Assembly (NCBI RefSeq): GCF_902809865.1
Contig: NZ_CADDWH010000001.1
Location: 3,410,001-3,474,000 of the forward strand
Length of the DNA: 64,000 nt
Direction of reading: 5' to 3'
Source of the DNA: Halobacillus sp. Marseille-Q1614
GTDB taxonomy: Bacteria > Bacillota > Bacilli > Bacillales > Halobacillaceae
Within the stretch, counting starts at the first letter, position 1; the number at the start of each line of letters is the position of its first letter. The translations under genes and the position numbers were made by a program. The notes below the pieces were generated by a model that saw only the letters and a list, made by a program, of their open reading frames with translations, was not told the origin of the DNA and searched no databases. Shown in pieces: positions 1 to 7,284 of this stretch.

Positions 1-1400
1 TCATCAGGGTTCTCGGAATACATACCGGTTGGTGAAAAGTAGCTCTGCGGGTCATAGCCCCAGTTGTAGTTATTATCCTGAGAATCATAGGTAAGCATTC
101 TCTCGGCACTTGCCGTTTCATCTGCAAAGTAATAGCTCATTACGGGAAGCAGCTGGATATGAGTGACCCCTAGGTCCTCAATATAATCGAGTTTTTCAAT
201 AAAAGCTTCAAATGTGCCAAATTGTGAAGACAGCTCGTCCTCTATGCTTGGATCTGAAGTGAAGTCACGAACATGAACCTCGTAGATAATAGCGTCTTCC
301 CGTTTTTCATAGCCTTCGATATCAGCATAATTCAGTTCAGGACCGATGTCTGAAGGGTTGACGATAGCTGCTTTTCCAATTGTATCGCTGGCATCGCTAT
401 TCCATGCAGCCATTGACTTAGCATAAGGATCTAAAGCTAATTTAGTTTCACCATTACGCTCTATTTCCAGATGATAGTAATAGCCGGTTAAATTGTTAAT
501 CCCAGTGTTTTCTTCATCCAGCTTCACAGACCAGACACCACGGTCACCAATCTGCATATCTACAGTTCCTGCTGCTTTATCCTGGTTGTCTTTATCGTAA
601 AGTTTAACAGCCACTCGATCGGCACGAGGAGACCAGAATTTCAAGGAAGCACTCCCGTCGCTATTAAGCTCAAGTCCCAGATCGTCGTCATAGCCATATT
701 TTTCGTCAATATAGCGCCAGCTTACGTTAGCAGACACTGATTTTTCTTTAAATGTTGCCTGGTAAGGAGCCAGTTCTTCATTGAATGCTCCTGTTATTAT
801 TACTTTTCCGTCTTTAAGAATTTCAATATTTTTATAGGGGACTTCTTCTTCATTTTTGTCCATAATCCTCAGCTCTTCACGAATCGTATCTTCATCGAGT
901 CCTTCTGAAGAAGAGAAATAAATTTCGATGGTTTGACCGTTGACTAACTGTGCTGATTTCATCTTAATTTCTGGAAGGTAGTCAGGATTGGTATAGACGG
1001 TATCATCTCCCTCACGAATATAGAGGTCGTCGTAATCATCTACATTACTAAATATTTTGTCGTTTCCATCTTTGTCTCCAGACTTTGTATTAACAACGAC
1101 TAAACCAAGGTTTTTTGCTTCCTCTGCTAATTCTACGTCCATGTATGCTCCTTGTTCCCCAACCTGTTGTTCTGAAAAGTTAGAAGCACCGGTCGGCCAT
1201 GGTCCCGACTGGTCGGAAGGAGCAGCCACATCTTCAAAAAGCCAGAGCCCCCAGTCTTCATAATTATCATCTTCCCGATCGTAGTGGATACGAACCGTGT
1301 CTTCAGAAGCTTCGGCACTCGTGGAGTCCGCCGAAAAAAATGGAACAAGACTTAACCCAAGAACTGCAGCCAATACTGGATAAAATTTTTTCTTCCGCAA
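1..1400 (-). CDS. pulA: Secreted type I pullulanase, N-terminal 466 residues (runs off the window start)
   Basis: Extracellular debranching enzyme that cleaves alpha-1,6 bonds of pullulan and starch. The reading frame starts at a TTG (1398-1400) behind a GAGGAGAGG ribosome site and stays open to base 1. Residues 1 to about 30 are a signal peptide (RKKK, hydrophobic core, then SADSTSA). Next comes a pullulanase-associated starch-binding domain (CBM41/PUD) with the WGLWLFEDV and GPWPTGA signatures, then beta-sandwich modules (FWSPRADRVAVKLYD), then the start of the GH13 barrel (IIYEVHVRDF). YNWGYDP at residues 445-451 is the type I pullulanase signature. The catalytic Asp/Glu/Asp residues lie outside the window. 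Two CcpA/LacI-type operators upstream suggest carbon control, and the glycogen operon lies 25 kb away. The family call is firm; the full length is unknown. Confidence 0.93.
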   Translation of the reverse strand, partial: MRKKKFYPVLAAVLGLSLVPFFSADSTSAEASEDTVRIHYDREDDNYEDWGLWLFEDVAAPSDQSGPWPTGASNFSEQQVGEQGAYMDVELAEEAKNLGLVVVNTKSGDKDGNDKIFSNVDDYDDLYIREGDDTVYTNPDYLPEIKMKSAQLVNGQTIEIYFSSSEGLDEDTIREELRIMDKNEEEVPYKNIEILKDGKVIITGAFNEELAPYQATFKEKSVSANVSWRYIDEKYGYDDDLGLELNSDGSASLKFWSPRADRVAVKLYDKDNQDKAAGTVDMQIGDRGVWSVKLDEENTGINNLTGYYYHLEIERNGETKLALDPYAKSMAAWNSDASDTIGKAAIVNPSDIGPELNYADIEGYEKREDAIIYEVHVRDFTSDPSIEDELSSQFGTFEAFIEKLDYIEDLGVTHIQLLPVMSYYFADETASAERMLTYDSQDNNYNWGYDPQSYFSPTGMYSENPD

Positions 1401-1423
1401 TAGAACCTCTCCTCTATAATTTA

Positions 1424-1437
1424 TGAAACCGCTTGCA
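1424..1437 (-). promoter_or_regulatory. cre-type operator upstream of pullulanase
   Basis: On the minus strand the 14 bases read TGCAAGCGGTTTCA. This matches the CcpA cre consensus TGNAANCGNTNNCA at every fixed position. It sits 24 bases upstream of the TTG start, where bound CcpA or a maltose-type LacI regulator would block transcription or elongation. The role is inferred. Confidence 0.7.
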
Positions 1438-1534
1438 TTAATTATAAGTTGAAATGTAATTAAATAACAATAAGATTTAATAGGGTTTTTAATAGATAAG
1501 ACTTAAGTAGTGCAATTACTTCACACAACAATTA

Positions 1535-1548
1535 AGCAAGCGTTTGCA
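1535..1548. promoter_or_regulatory. Second LacI/CcpA-type operator upstream of pullulanase
   Basis: AGCAAGCGTTTGCA is a near-perfect palindrome around a central CG and differs from the cre consensus by one terminal base. It lies 111 bases (centre to centre) from the cre site at 1424. Paired LacI-family sites of this kind are typical of maltose/maltodextrin regulators as well as CcpA; which protein binds cannot be told from sequence. Confidence 0.5.
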
Positions 1549-1679
1549 CAAAAGAAAAAATGCTTATCTGTAAAGGATTAGGAGATTTAGGGGTGAAGCT
1601 GCTGTGAAAGGTTTCTATAACATAAGTAATGGATATTTTTGAGTGGAAATAGACCTCGGGACCTCGGGGCCTTTAAATT

Positions 1680-1820
1680 TTAGCGAGGGGATTTACAGTG
1701 GCAGCAGCATTTATGACAGCAATGTTTTTTCTTAGGTCTTTTTTTAGCTGTACAACAACGTTGAGAAAAAGAATCGAGTTTGTCCTGATGTTTAGGTCTT
1801 TCTCTTTTTTTCCCATCCAT
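1680..1820 (-). CDS. Cys/His-rich basic micro-protein, 46 aa, unknown function
   Basis: I do not recognise a family. The ATG at 1818-1820 follows GGGAGG with 7-base spacing, and the frame ends in TAA at 1680-1682. The product is very basic (many Lys/Arg). It starts MDGKKRERPKHQD, has a CC pair at residues 22-23, and ends with a dense KKKHCCHKCCCHCKSPR tail: 8 Cys in total, with His interspersed. The spacing suits metal binding or disulfide cross-linking, as in some small spore-coat proteins, but that is only a guess. The KKRxRPK motif near the N-terminus recurs as KKRPKKK near residue 26. The good ribosome site and unusual composition argue for a real gene; no terminator is obvious beyond a GC-rich stretch at 1650-1672. 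Confidence 0.6.
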   Translation of the reverse strand: MDGKKRERPKHQDKLDSFSQRCCTAKKRPKKKHCCHKCCCHCKSPR

Positions 1821-1829
1821 TGTCATTCC

Positions 1830-2160
1830 TCCCTTCTCTCTATCTTATTCCTTGGTGGCTGGAAAGGTTTGTACAAGAGGCAATAAACCCATCGGCGACT
1901 GCGGGGAAGGGGGAGCCTGGTCCCCCGGAAGAGCTGCGGAAATCGAGTGAACAGGAAGTCTCTGAGCAGCCAGAGGAAGAAGCGGACATAGAAGAAGCAG
2001 AAGCAGTCACTCTAAAGAAGAAATCCCTCAGGAAAGCCTGAACTCCGTAAGCGCAAATAAAAAAGATCTTCTCCCTCGAGCTAAAACCACTTGCTTTTTT
2101 CACGGACTAATGCCCGAGCATTCTCGTGAAAACCTCACTGCTGGGTCTCGGATCGCTCTC
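1830..2160. other. Gap with a degenerate copy of the palindromic intergenic repeat
   Basis: No convincing gene. Bases about 1895-1955 (GACTGCGGGGAAG to GAGCTGCGGAAATCGAGTGA) resemble the type-1 intergenic repeats at 26.2 and 45.2 kb (GAGACTCCTGCAGGG to CTGCGGAAAGCGAGTGA). The next 90 bases are purine-rich and can be read as an acidic peptide on the plus strand, but that frame has only a TTG start without a ribosome site and overlaps the Cys-rich gene start, so I do not call it. Confidence 0.4.
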
Positions 2161-2170
2161 GAGGTAACTG

Positions 2171-2224
2171 AAAAAGACTCTGCTTCATCTGCCTCAAACT
2201 GCCTGGAAGAAGTAGAGTCTTTTT
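2171..2224. terminator. Bidirectional intrinsic terminator
   Basis: Arms AAAAAGACTCTGCTTC (2171-2186) and GAAGTAGAGTCTTTTT (2209-2224) pair over 16 positions with one G-T mismatch, with A-run and T-run flanks. It serves the end of the DUF4395 gene on the minus strand. Confidence 0.75.
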
Positions 2225-2261
2225 TGTGGTCTGACTAATTAGACAAACTGAAAAAACTTTT

Positions 2262-2672
2262 TCAGACTTGGTCACGCTTATATTTCCACATCATATACCG
2301 GTAGCGTATCGTGCAGCCTATGCAGTACCCAAACAGTGCAGCGCCCGCCGCTGCAATTACCATTATGCTGAAAGCCGATCCAATAATCACCGACCACTCA
2401 GTAAAAATAAACAGCATAGACAGGCCCAGGCAGATAGTAGCAATCCACTGATTGAAGAGCTGCTGATCTCTGTCTTCCGCCTCATATTGATCAATCGGCT
2501 TTTTCAGAAATTGTTTACCGAGCATGATGACAGGATTAGTTTTCACAGCTACAGTATAAACACCATTGATAAAAGGCAGAAGCAAAAGGGCGGGATGTAA
2601 AAGGAGTCCCGCTGCGGCAGTAACTATAATAAACGATTGGTTCAGCTGGACTAGAGGTTTTGGAATACTCAT
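2262..2672 (-). CDS. DUF4395 family membrane protein, 136 aa
   Basis: The protein has four hydrophobic segments in two hairpins, about residues 12-35 and 78-125. The MSIPKPLVQLNQ start and the GYCIGCTIRYRY motif near the C-terminus (a CxxxC-like pair) are hallmarks of DUF4395. Members are often encoded near thiol or thioredoxin genes, but the biochemical role is unknown and no such partner is adjacent here. The ATG is preceded by GGGGTG. It is transcribed alone, away from the BrkB-like gene at 2826. Confidence 0.85.
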   Translation of the reverse strand: MSIPKPLVQLNQSFIIVTAAAGLLLHPALLLLPFINGVYTVAVKTNPVIMLGKQFLKKPIDQYEAEDRDQQLFNQWIATICLGLSMLFIFTEWSVIIGSAFSIMVIAAAGAALFGYCIGCTIRYRYMMWKYKRDQV

Positions 2673-2825
2673 GTAGGCACCCCTTTTTTATAGTTTATTA
2701 TACAGAGTATTTTACTCGGAATAAAGTTATCAGCATAGCCAATTGTCATTTAATTGCCATGAACAGGTTAGAAAGGAAGAAGAAACGGGGATAGTCTTAT
2801 ACAACATTAGAGGAGGCTTATTTCT

Positions 2826-3659
2826 ATGAAAAAGGTTTTCAAATATGCTAAAAATGTATATTCAGAGTTTCAAAAAGATAATGTTCCCTTACTGGGAGCG
2901 GCTCAGGCTTATTACTATTTACTGGCCATTTTTCCACTGGCGATTCTGCTATTATCCATACTTCCTTATCTAAATATCAGTACGGAGCAGGCGATGAATT
3001 TTATGCGTGATGCTCTGCCTGGAGGAACGGCGAGTCTGATTGAAGATAATATTATTGAGCTGATTCAAACGCCAAATGGCGGCCTCTTAACAGTCGGTAT
3101 CCTCGGTACATTATGGTCAGCTTCTAACGGAGTTAATGCATTTATTCAATCATCCAATATTGCTTATGATGTAGAAGAGACCCGTTCTTTTATTAAAGTA
3201 CGTCTTATCTCTATTTTCCTGACACTTGGAATGATCATTACCATTGCAGTTGCTCTTGCCCTTCCGATCTTCGGGGAGGTTATTATTTCAATGGTCAGCA
3301 GCTTCTTAGGCCTGCCGGAACAAACGGTGATCGTGTTCCAAGTGCTGCGCTGGGTGATTAGTATCGTTGTGATGGTCTTAAGTTTAATGGCTCTTTATCA
3401 TTTCGCTCCTAACAAAACGTTCCCATTTAAAGAGATCGTACCTGGAGCTATCGCAGCAGCCGTTCTTTGGCAGCTTGTTTCCCTGGCATTTTCCTTTTAT
3501 GTCAGCAATTTCGCAAACTACTCTGCCACATATGGAAGCCTTGGTGGTGTGATTATCCTTATGCTTTGGTTCTTCATAACCGGTATTATTCTTATGGTTG
3601 GTGCTGAAATTAATGTCATCCGCCATAGAAGAAAGAAACGAAAAGCCCGTGCAGCATAA
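2826..3659 (+). CDS. YihY/BrkB family inner-membrane protein (YfkH-like), 277 aa
   Basis: Polytopic membrane protein of the YihY/virulence factor BrkB family, once misnamed RNase BN; its function is unresolved, with transport suggested. About six hydrophobic segments are visible. Family features are the N-terminal FQKDNVPLLGAAQAYYYLLAIFPL and the C-terminal YGSLGGVIILMLWFFITGIILMVGAEIN, each only partly quoted here as conserved blocks. Length is normal (about 270-300 aa) and the C-terminus is basic (RHRRKKRKARAA). The start is ATG behind GAGGAGG. It is monocistronic as far as the sequence shows, followed by a GC-rich repeat. Confidence 0.9.
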   Translation: MKKVFKYAKNVYSEFQKDNVPLLGAAQAYYYLLAIFPLAILLLSILPYLNISTEQAMNFMRDALPGGTASLIEDNIIELIQTPNGGLLTVGILGTLWSASNGVNAFIQSSNIAYDVEETRSFIKVRLISIFLTLGMIITIAVALALPIFGEVIISMVSSFLGLPEQTVIVFQVLRWVISIVVMVLSLMALYHFAPNKTFPFKEIVPGAIAAAVLWQLVSLAFSFYVSNFANYSATYGSLGGVIILMLWFFITGIILMVGAEINVIRHRRKKRKARAA

Positions 3660-3720
3660 AAAAGGTTTACATGCGTGAGATCATTGGAATACGACTTAAA
3701 GAAGATAGTGTGAAATAGAT

Positions 3721-3915
3721 GGAGGAGAGTCTTTTTCTGGCTTAGGAACTTCCAAAGAGCGAGGCCCCTTCCACGCCTGCGGAAGAACGAGTGAGCAGAG
3801 ATCGTCGAGCGTGGGTTTCGTGAGGAAGCTCGGGCGCACGTTCGCGGAAAGGGAAGGGGCCAGGGGCTTTCGCTCCTGGCGGCAAGAAAAAAGCTTGCGG
3901 AAAACCAGGGGTTTC
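3721..3915. repeat. GC-rich palindromic intergenic repeat A
   Basis: Non-coding block in the 400-base gap before the M48 protease. It contains a 10-base perfect inverted repeat GGCCCCTTCC (3763-3772) / GGAAGGGGCC (3852-3861). Its core, GAGGAAGCTCGGGCGCACG plus TTCGC, matches the reverse complement of repeat B at 5.4 kb. A and B thus flank the protease gene in opposite orientation. Related cores occur at 26.4 and 45.0 kb. Confidence 0.65.
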
Positions 3916-3926
3916 TCCACAAGCAG

Positions 3927-3952
3927 AGAGAGGCATTTAGCCTCTCTTTTTT
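3927..3952 (+). terminator. Intrinsic terminator
   Basis: Stem AGAGAGGC (3927-3934) / GCCTCTCT (3940-3947) with loop ATTTA, followed by a T run. It ends transcription of the BrkB-like gene and repeat A. Confidence 0.8.
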
Positions 3953-4059
3953 ATGCTGACCATTCAATCGCCTGATCAAATTTTTAAAAAGTGGTATAAA
4001 TAAAGAGAGAACTCGTACAAGTAGTAATAAGCGGTAAAAAGGCTTGAGGGGGAAGGCGA

Positions 4060-5319
4060 ATGAAAAAACGGTTTATGATCGGCCTGTTTATCTTATTTCC
4101 TATATACATTCTGCTCGTTTATTTATATTTATTCCATTGGACGACGCCTGGCGTTCCTGAAGCCTATCAGGGATCGGCAGCAGATCCGGCGACATTTATG
4201 ACGGGTGAGGAAATCGCGCTCAGCCAGGAATATTCAAGGTATCGGAATTTGCTTTTCTTCATTGGGCTGCCGCTTGAATTATTAATATATCTGGGGATTC
4301 TTGTTTTCGGCTGGTCTCCTGTATTTAAACAATTCGGTGAAAAAATCTCTCGTTTTTCTTTCATCAACATTCCTATTTACGTGCTGGTGCTTTCAACAGT
4401 GGTATATTTGATCAGCTTCCCGCTCGATTATATCGGCTACCGGCTGTCTTCCGCTTACGGCATTTCAACGCAAACCTTTTCAAGCTGGATGAGGGATGAA
4501 CTAATCAGCTTCTGGATTGGGTTTATCGTTATGGCTGTTTTAGTCACGGTCCTTTATCTGCTGATTAGAAAAGCTGCTAAGAGATGGTGGCTGTACGCAT
4601 GGGGGCTGCTAATTCCATTTTTCGCTTTTATGATGTATATCCAGCCCGTAGTAATCGATCCTTTATATAACGATTTTTCAGAGCTGCAGGATGCGGAGCT
4701 TGAAACGAAGATCCTGGCGTTAGCTGAAGAAGCGAACGTGCCGGCGGATCGTGTATATGAAGTCAATATGTCGGAAAAAACGAACAGCATGAACGCCTAT
4801 GTAAATGGGATAGGAGATAACCTGCGTATCGTTTTATGGGATACGACGCTAAACCGTTTAGATGACACGGAAACCCTTTTTATAATGGCTCATGAGATTG
4901 GTCACTACGTCATGAACCACCTGTACATGAATTTAACGGGCGTTATTTTCGCAAGCTTTATCGGCCTCTATTTGACATATCGGCTTTTACTTAAAGTGGT
5001 ACGGAAATGGGGAAATGATTTCGGAGTGAAAAGCGTGTCTGAGGTGTCTTCTCTGCCTGTTCTCTTGGTGCTGCTGTCTGCTATATCGATCGCGGCGACT
5101 CCTGTAGAACTGATGATTTCTCGGCAGGCGGAAAAGGCGGCTGACGAGTATGCGATTGAAATGACGGGTGATAGGGAAGCTGCGATTGGTTCCTTTCAAC
5201 AGCTGACGATTAACGGGCTTAGTGATGTGAATCCGCCGCTGCTCGTGAAATGGTTCCGTTACGGTCATCCGACGATGATGGAGAGGATTCATATGCTTGA
5301 GGAATACGAAGAAGAATAA
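4060..5319 (+). CDS. yhfN: M48 family zinc metalloprotease, Ste24/CAAX-protease type (YhfN-like), 419 aa
   Basis: Integral membrane zinc protease of the Ste24 branch of M48, close in length and layout to B. subtilis YhfN. The zinc site is HEIGH at residues 278-282, with the third ligand Glu358 in EKAADEYA, as in Ste24p. Hydrophobic segments lie near residues 5-25, 60-85, 100-120, 148-170, 180-200, 295-315 and 325-350. In bacteria these enzymes do not process prenylated proteins; roles in membrane protein quality control are presumed. The ATG at 4060 follows GAGGGGGAAGG. It is a single gene, ended by the terminator at 5321 and flanked by inverted repeats A and B. Confidence 0.92.
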   Translation: MKKRFMIGLFILFPIYILLVYLYLFHWTTPGVPEAYQGSAADPATFMTGEEIALSQEYSRYRNLLFFIGLPLELLIYLGILVFGWSPVFKQFGEKISRFSFINIPIYVLVLSTVVYLISFPLDYIGYRLSSAYGISTQTFSSWMRDELISFWIGFIVMAVLVTVLYLLIRKAAKRWWLYAWGLLIPFFAFMMYIQPVVIDPLYNDFSELQDAELETKILALAEEANVPADRVYEVNMSEKTNSMNAYVNGIGDNLRIVLWDTTLNRLDDTETLFIMAHEIGHYVMNHLYMNLTGVIFASFIGLYLTYRLLLKVVRKWGNDFGVKSVSEVSSLPVLLVLLSAISIAATPVELMISRQAEKAADEYAIEMTGDREAAIGSFQQLTINGLSDVNPPLLVKWFRYGHPTMMERIHMLEEYEEE

Positions 5320-5320
5320 G

Positions 5321-5360
5321 AAAAAGCCAAAAAGCCTGCCAGCTCTTTGGCTTTTTGGTT
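5321..5360. terminator. Bidirectional terminator between yhfN and desR
   Basis: AAAAAGCCAAA (5321-5331) pairs perfectly with TTTGGCTTTTT (5346-5356), leaving a 14-base loop. It starts one base after the yhfN stop. Confidence 0.85.
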
Positions 5361-5377
5361 TTATTTATCTTACTTCC

Positions 5378-5460
5378 AGCGGAGGGGAATGTACTCGCTT
5401 TTTCGCGGGCGAACGTGCGGGCTTCCTCGTGCGGGGTCTCGCCGGCACCTTCACACTCTC
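5378..5460. repeat. GC-rich palindromic intergenic repeat B
   Basis: The block runs from CAGCGGAGGGG through GGGCGAACGTGCGGGCTTCC to GGGGTCTCGCCGGCACC. The GGGCGAACG-N-GCTTCCTCG core is shared with repeat E (45.0 kb) and, inverted, with A (3.8 kb) and D (26.4 kb). It lies between the convergent yhfN and desR genes; no gene is supported. Confidence 0.6.
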
Positions 5461-5469
5461 CTTTTTCTA

Positions 5470-6069
5470 TCATTTAAACCAGCCTTTTTCACGAAAGCGG
5501 GAAATAGCTTCAATCCGATTCGATACTTCGAGCTTATCTAAAATAACAGAAATGTAGTTCCTTACCGTTCCTGTTGTAATATAAAGCTGCTTTGAGATTT
5601 CTTTCGTATCTTTTCCATCAGCCATCAGCTGAATGACTTGTTTTTCCCGTTCGGTTAACGGATTCTCATCCGAAAATGCCATATCGATCAGCTCAGGAGC
5701 GAACACCTTTTGTCCTTCCATGATCGTACGTATTGAGTTGGCGAGCTCTTCACTCGGACTGTCTTTTAACAGGTAGCCGCTGACTCCCGCTTTTCGGGCC
5801 CGTTCAAAATATCCGGCCCTTGCGAAGGTTGTCAGGATGATGATTTTACATGAGTGGTCTTTCAGTTCTTCTGCAGCGTCAAGCCCGTTTTTCATAGGCA
5901 TTTCAATATCCATTATACAAACATCCGGTTTCAGCTCCTTAACAAGCTCACAGGCTTCCTCCCCGTTTTTCGCGGTTCCGATCACTTCCATATCGTCTTC
6001 TAGATCAAGCAGAGAACCTAGAGCTCCCAACAGCAGTCTTTGATCCTCAGCGATAATTATACGAATCAT
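5470..6069 (-). CDS. desR: Response regulator DesR (cold/membrane-fluidity response)
   Basis: NarL/LuxR-type response regulator, 199 aa. The receiver domain covers residues 1-115, with phospho-acceptor Asp54 in MDIEMP, acidic pair E8/D9 and Lys102 in LLKDSP. The LuxR-type helix-turn-helix follows, about residues 135-190 (LTEREKQVIQLMADGKDTKE, then VRNYISVILDKLE). It overlaps desK by 4 bases (ATGA), so translation is coupled. In B. subtilis, phosphorylated DesR activates the desaturase gene des when membranes become too ordered. The neighbouring kinase and desaturase make the same role nearly certain here. Confidence 0.95.
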   Translation of the reverse strand: MIRIIIAEDQRLLLGALGSLLDLEDDMEVIGTAKNGEEACELVKELKPDVCIMDIEMPMKNGLDAAEELKDHSCKIIILTTFARAGYFERARKAGVSGYLLKDSPSEELANSIRTIMEGQKVFAPELIDMAFSDENPLTEREKQVIQLMADGKDTKEISKQLYITTGTVRNYISVILDKLEVSNRIEAISRFREKGWFK

Positions 6070-7199
6070 ACCGACTCCTCCTGTTTTTGATGTTGATTGA
6101 GGTACGGAACTCGAATTGTTATCCTCGTTCCCTTGTGAGAAGTAATATCCAGGCTGCCATTTACGAATTCCAGACGTTCTCTCATTCCCTGAAGCCCATG
6201 GCCTTCCAGGGAGATCTGCTTACTGTTAAATCCGGTACCATTATCCTTAATCTGCATTTCAAAATCCTCTGCCGTCTGCTTAAAGCTTAACTCGCACTCG
6301 GTGGCTTTACTATGCTTTACGACGTTTGTTACGGACTCTCTTAAGCACATGCTCAATACATTTTCCACTAAAGGCGGCGGGGAAGGAAGCTGTGTGTGAT
6401 CAACGCGAAATTTGATTTCAGCTGCTTCAAGCATCTGCTGGACGCGCAGGATTTCTTCTTCAAGCTTCGCGCGCCTCATGTTAGAAACCATCTCGCGGAC
6501 TTCATTTAATGCCGTTCTAGCGGTTTGGTTGATATCATGAATTTCCTTCTGGGCGGCTTCTGGTTTCTTTTCTATCAGTTTTCCGGCAAGGTCGCTTTTT
6601 AAACCGATTAAGGATAGCTTCTGTCCTAACGTATCGTGCAGATCGCGGGCGATGCGCTCTCTTTCTTCCACAACCATAAGCTGGGAGATTTTTTTATTCG
6701 CATCTTCCAGCTGTCCTTCGAGCTTCTCGCGTTTAATGCGGGAATACATCGTAAAGGGAAGCAGGATGACACCAATCACACAAATAATTACAAATGGCAG
6801 CTGTGGAAATAGGGCTTCATTTTGAGTAAGAAAAACGGTTGTAATGGCGGCAATCGTTGTGACAAGGTGTACGATATATAAAGTCAGGAAGCCGGAGAAT
6901 TTTTGGATACTTCCGATGAAAAAGGCAAGGAACAGTGCGAAATAGATATATCCGTACAATAGGGTCATCGTAATACTGATCGCCATTTCGATACTTACCC
7001 ATACATAGACGCTGCGGCTGTGAGAAATAAACGACAGGCGGTAAGATAAGAAAAACAGCAGAATCATCACGATCCCAAAGATGATTTCGATTAATGAAGA
7101 AGAACGGAAAATAAAAAAGAAAGGAAGTAAACAAAAGATAATCCATATATAAGTGCTGAGCCCTGTATTCTTAGGGATAATTTGATACCAATTTTGCAT
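6066..7199 (-). CDS. desK: Membrane thermosensor histidine kinase DesK
   Basis: HisKA_3-type sensor kinase, 377 aa. The membrane-embedded sensor (five hydrophobic segments, about residues 18-155) leads through a coiled coil (about 155-178) to the dimerisation helix with phospho-His188 in ERIARDLHDTLGQKLSLIG. That is the same residue number and context as I recall for B. subtilis DesK. The ATP lid shows DNGTGFN and GHGLQGMRERL. Polar residues near the N-terminal start of TM1 (NWYQIIPKNTG) would form the proposed hydration-sensing region. It is both kinase and phosphatase for DesR. It sits 85 bases downstream of des, with a stem-loop in the gap, so it may also have its own promoter. Confidence 0.95.
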   Translation of the reverse strand: MQNWYQIIPKNTGLSTYIWIIFCLLPFFFIFRSSSLIEIIFGIVMILLFFLSYRLSFISHSRSVYVWVSIEMAISITMTLLYGYIYFALFLAFFIGSIQKFSGFLTLYIVHLVTTIAAITTVFLTQNEALFPQLPFVIICVIGVILLPFTMYSRIKREKLEGQLEDANKKISQLMVVEERERIARDLHDTLGQKLSLIGLKSDLAGKLIEKKPEAAQKEIHDINQTARTALNEVREMVSNMRRAKLEEEILRVQQMLEAAEIKFRVDHTQLPSPPPLVENVLSMCLRESVTNVVKHSKATECELSFKQTAEDFEMQIKDNGTGFNSKQISLEGHGLQGMRERLEFVNGSLDITSHKGTRITIRVPYLNQHQKQEESV

Positions 7200-7240
7200 G
7201 ATGTTCTCCTTTTATTGAATATAACCTTATTTTAACAAAA

Positions 7241-7273
7241 GAAACCCTATTCGAGTAATGAAGAATAGGGTTC
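7241..7273 (-). terminator. Stem-loop between des and desK
   Basis: GAATAGGGTTC (7263-7273) pairs with GAAACCCTATTC (7241-7252), read on the minus strand, and is followed by a T-rich stretch. It could partly terminate des transcripts, which would let the enzyme and its sensors be expressed at different levels. Confidence 0.6.
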
Positions 7274-7284
7274 CTAAATACTTA

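Noticed and set aside
1698-1886. 62-residue plus-strand frame rich in Phe/Ser
   Set aside because: Antisense of the Cys-rich micro-gene, which has the better start and ribosome site.
1820-2041. Plus-strand frame with an acidic C-terminus (QPEEEADIEEAEAV)
   Set aside because: Only a TTG start without a ribosome site, overlapping the Cys-rich gene; part of it is a degraded intergenic repeat.
3518-3979. 153-residue minus-strand frame over the BrkB gene end and repeat A
   Set aside because: Overlaps a confident gene and a GC-rich non-coding repeat; Arg/Ser/Pro-rich composition and no ribosome site.
5297-5557. Plus-strand frames after yhfN
   Set aside because: They run through the terminator and repeat B, with no ribosome site, into the antisense of desR.
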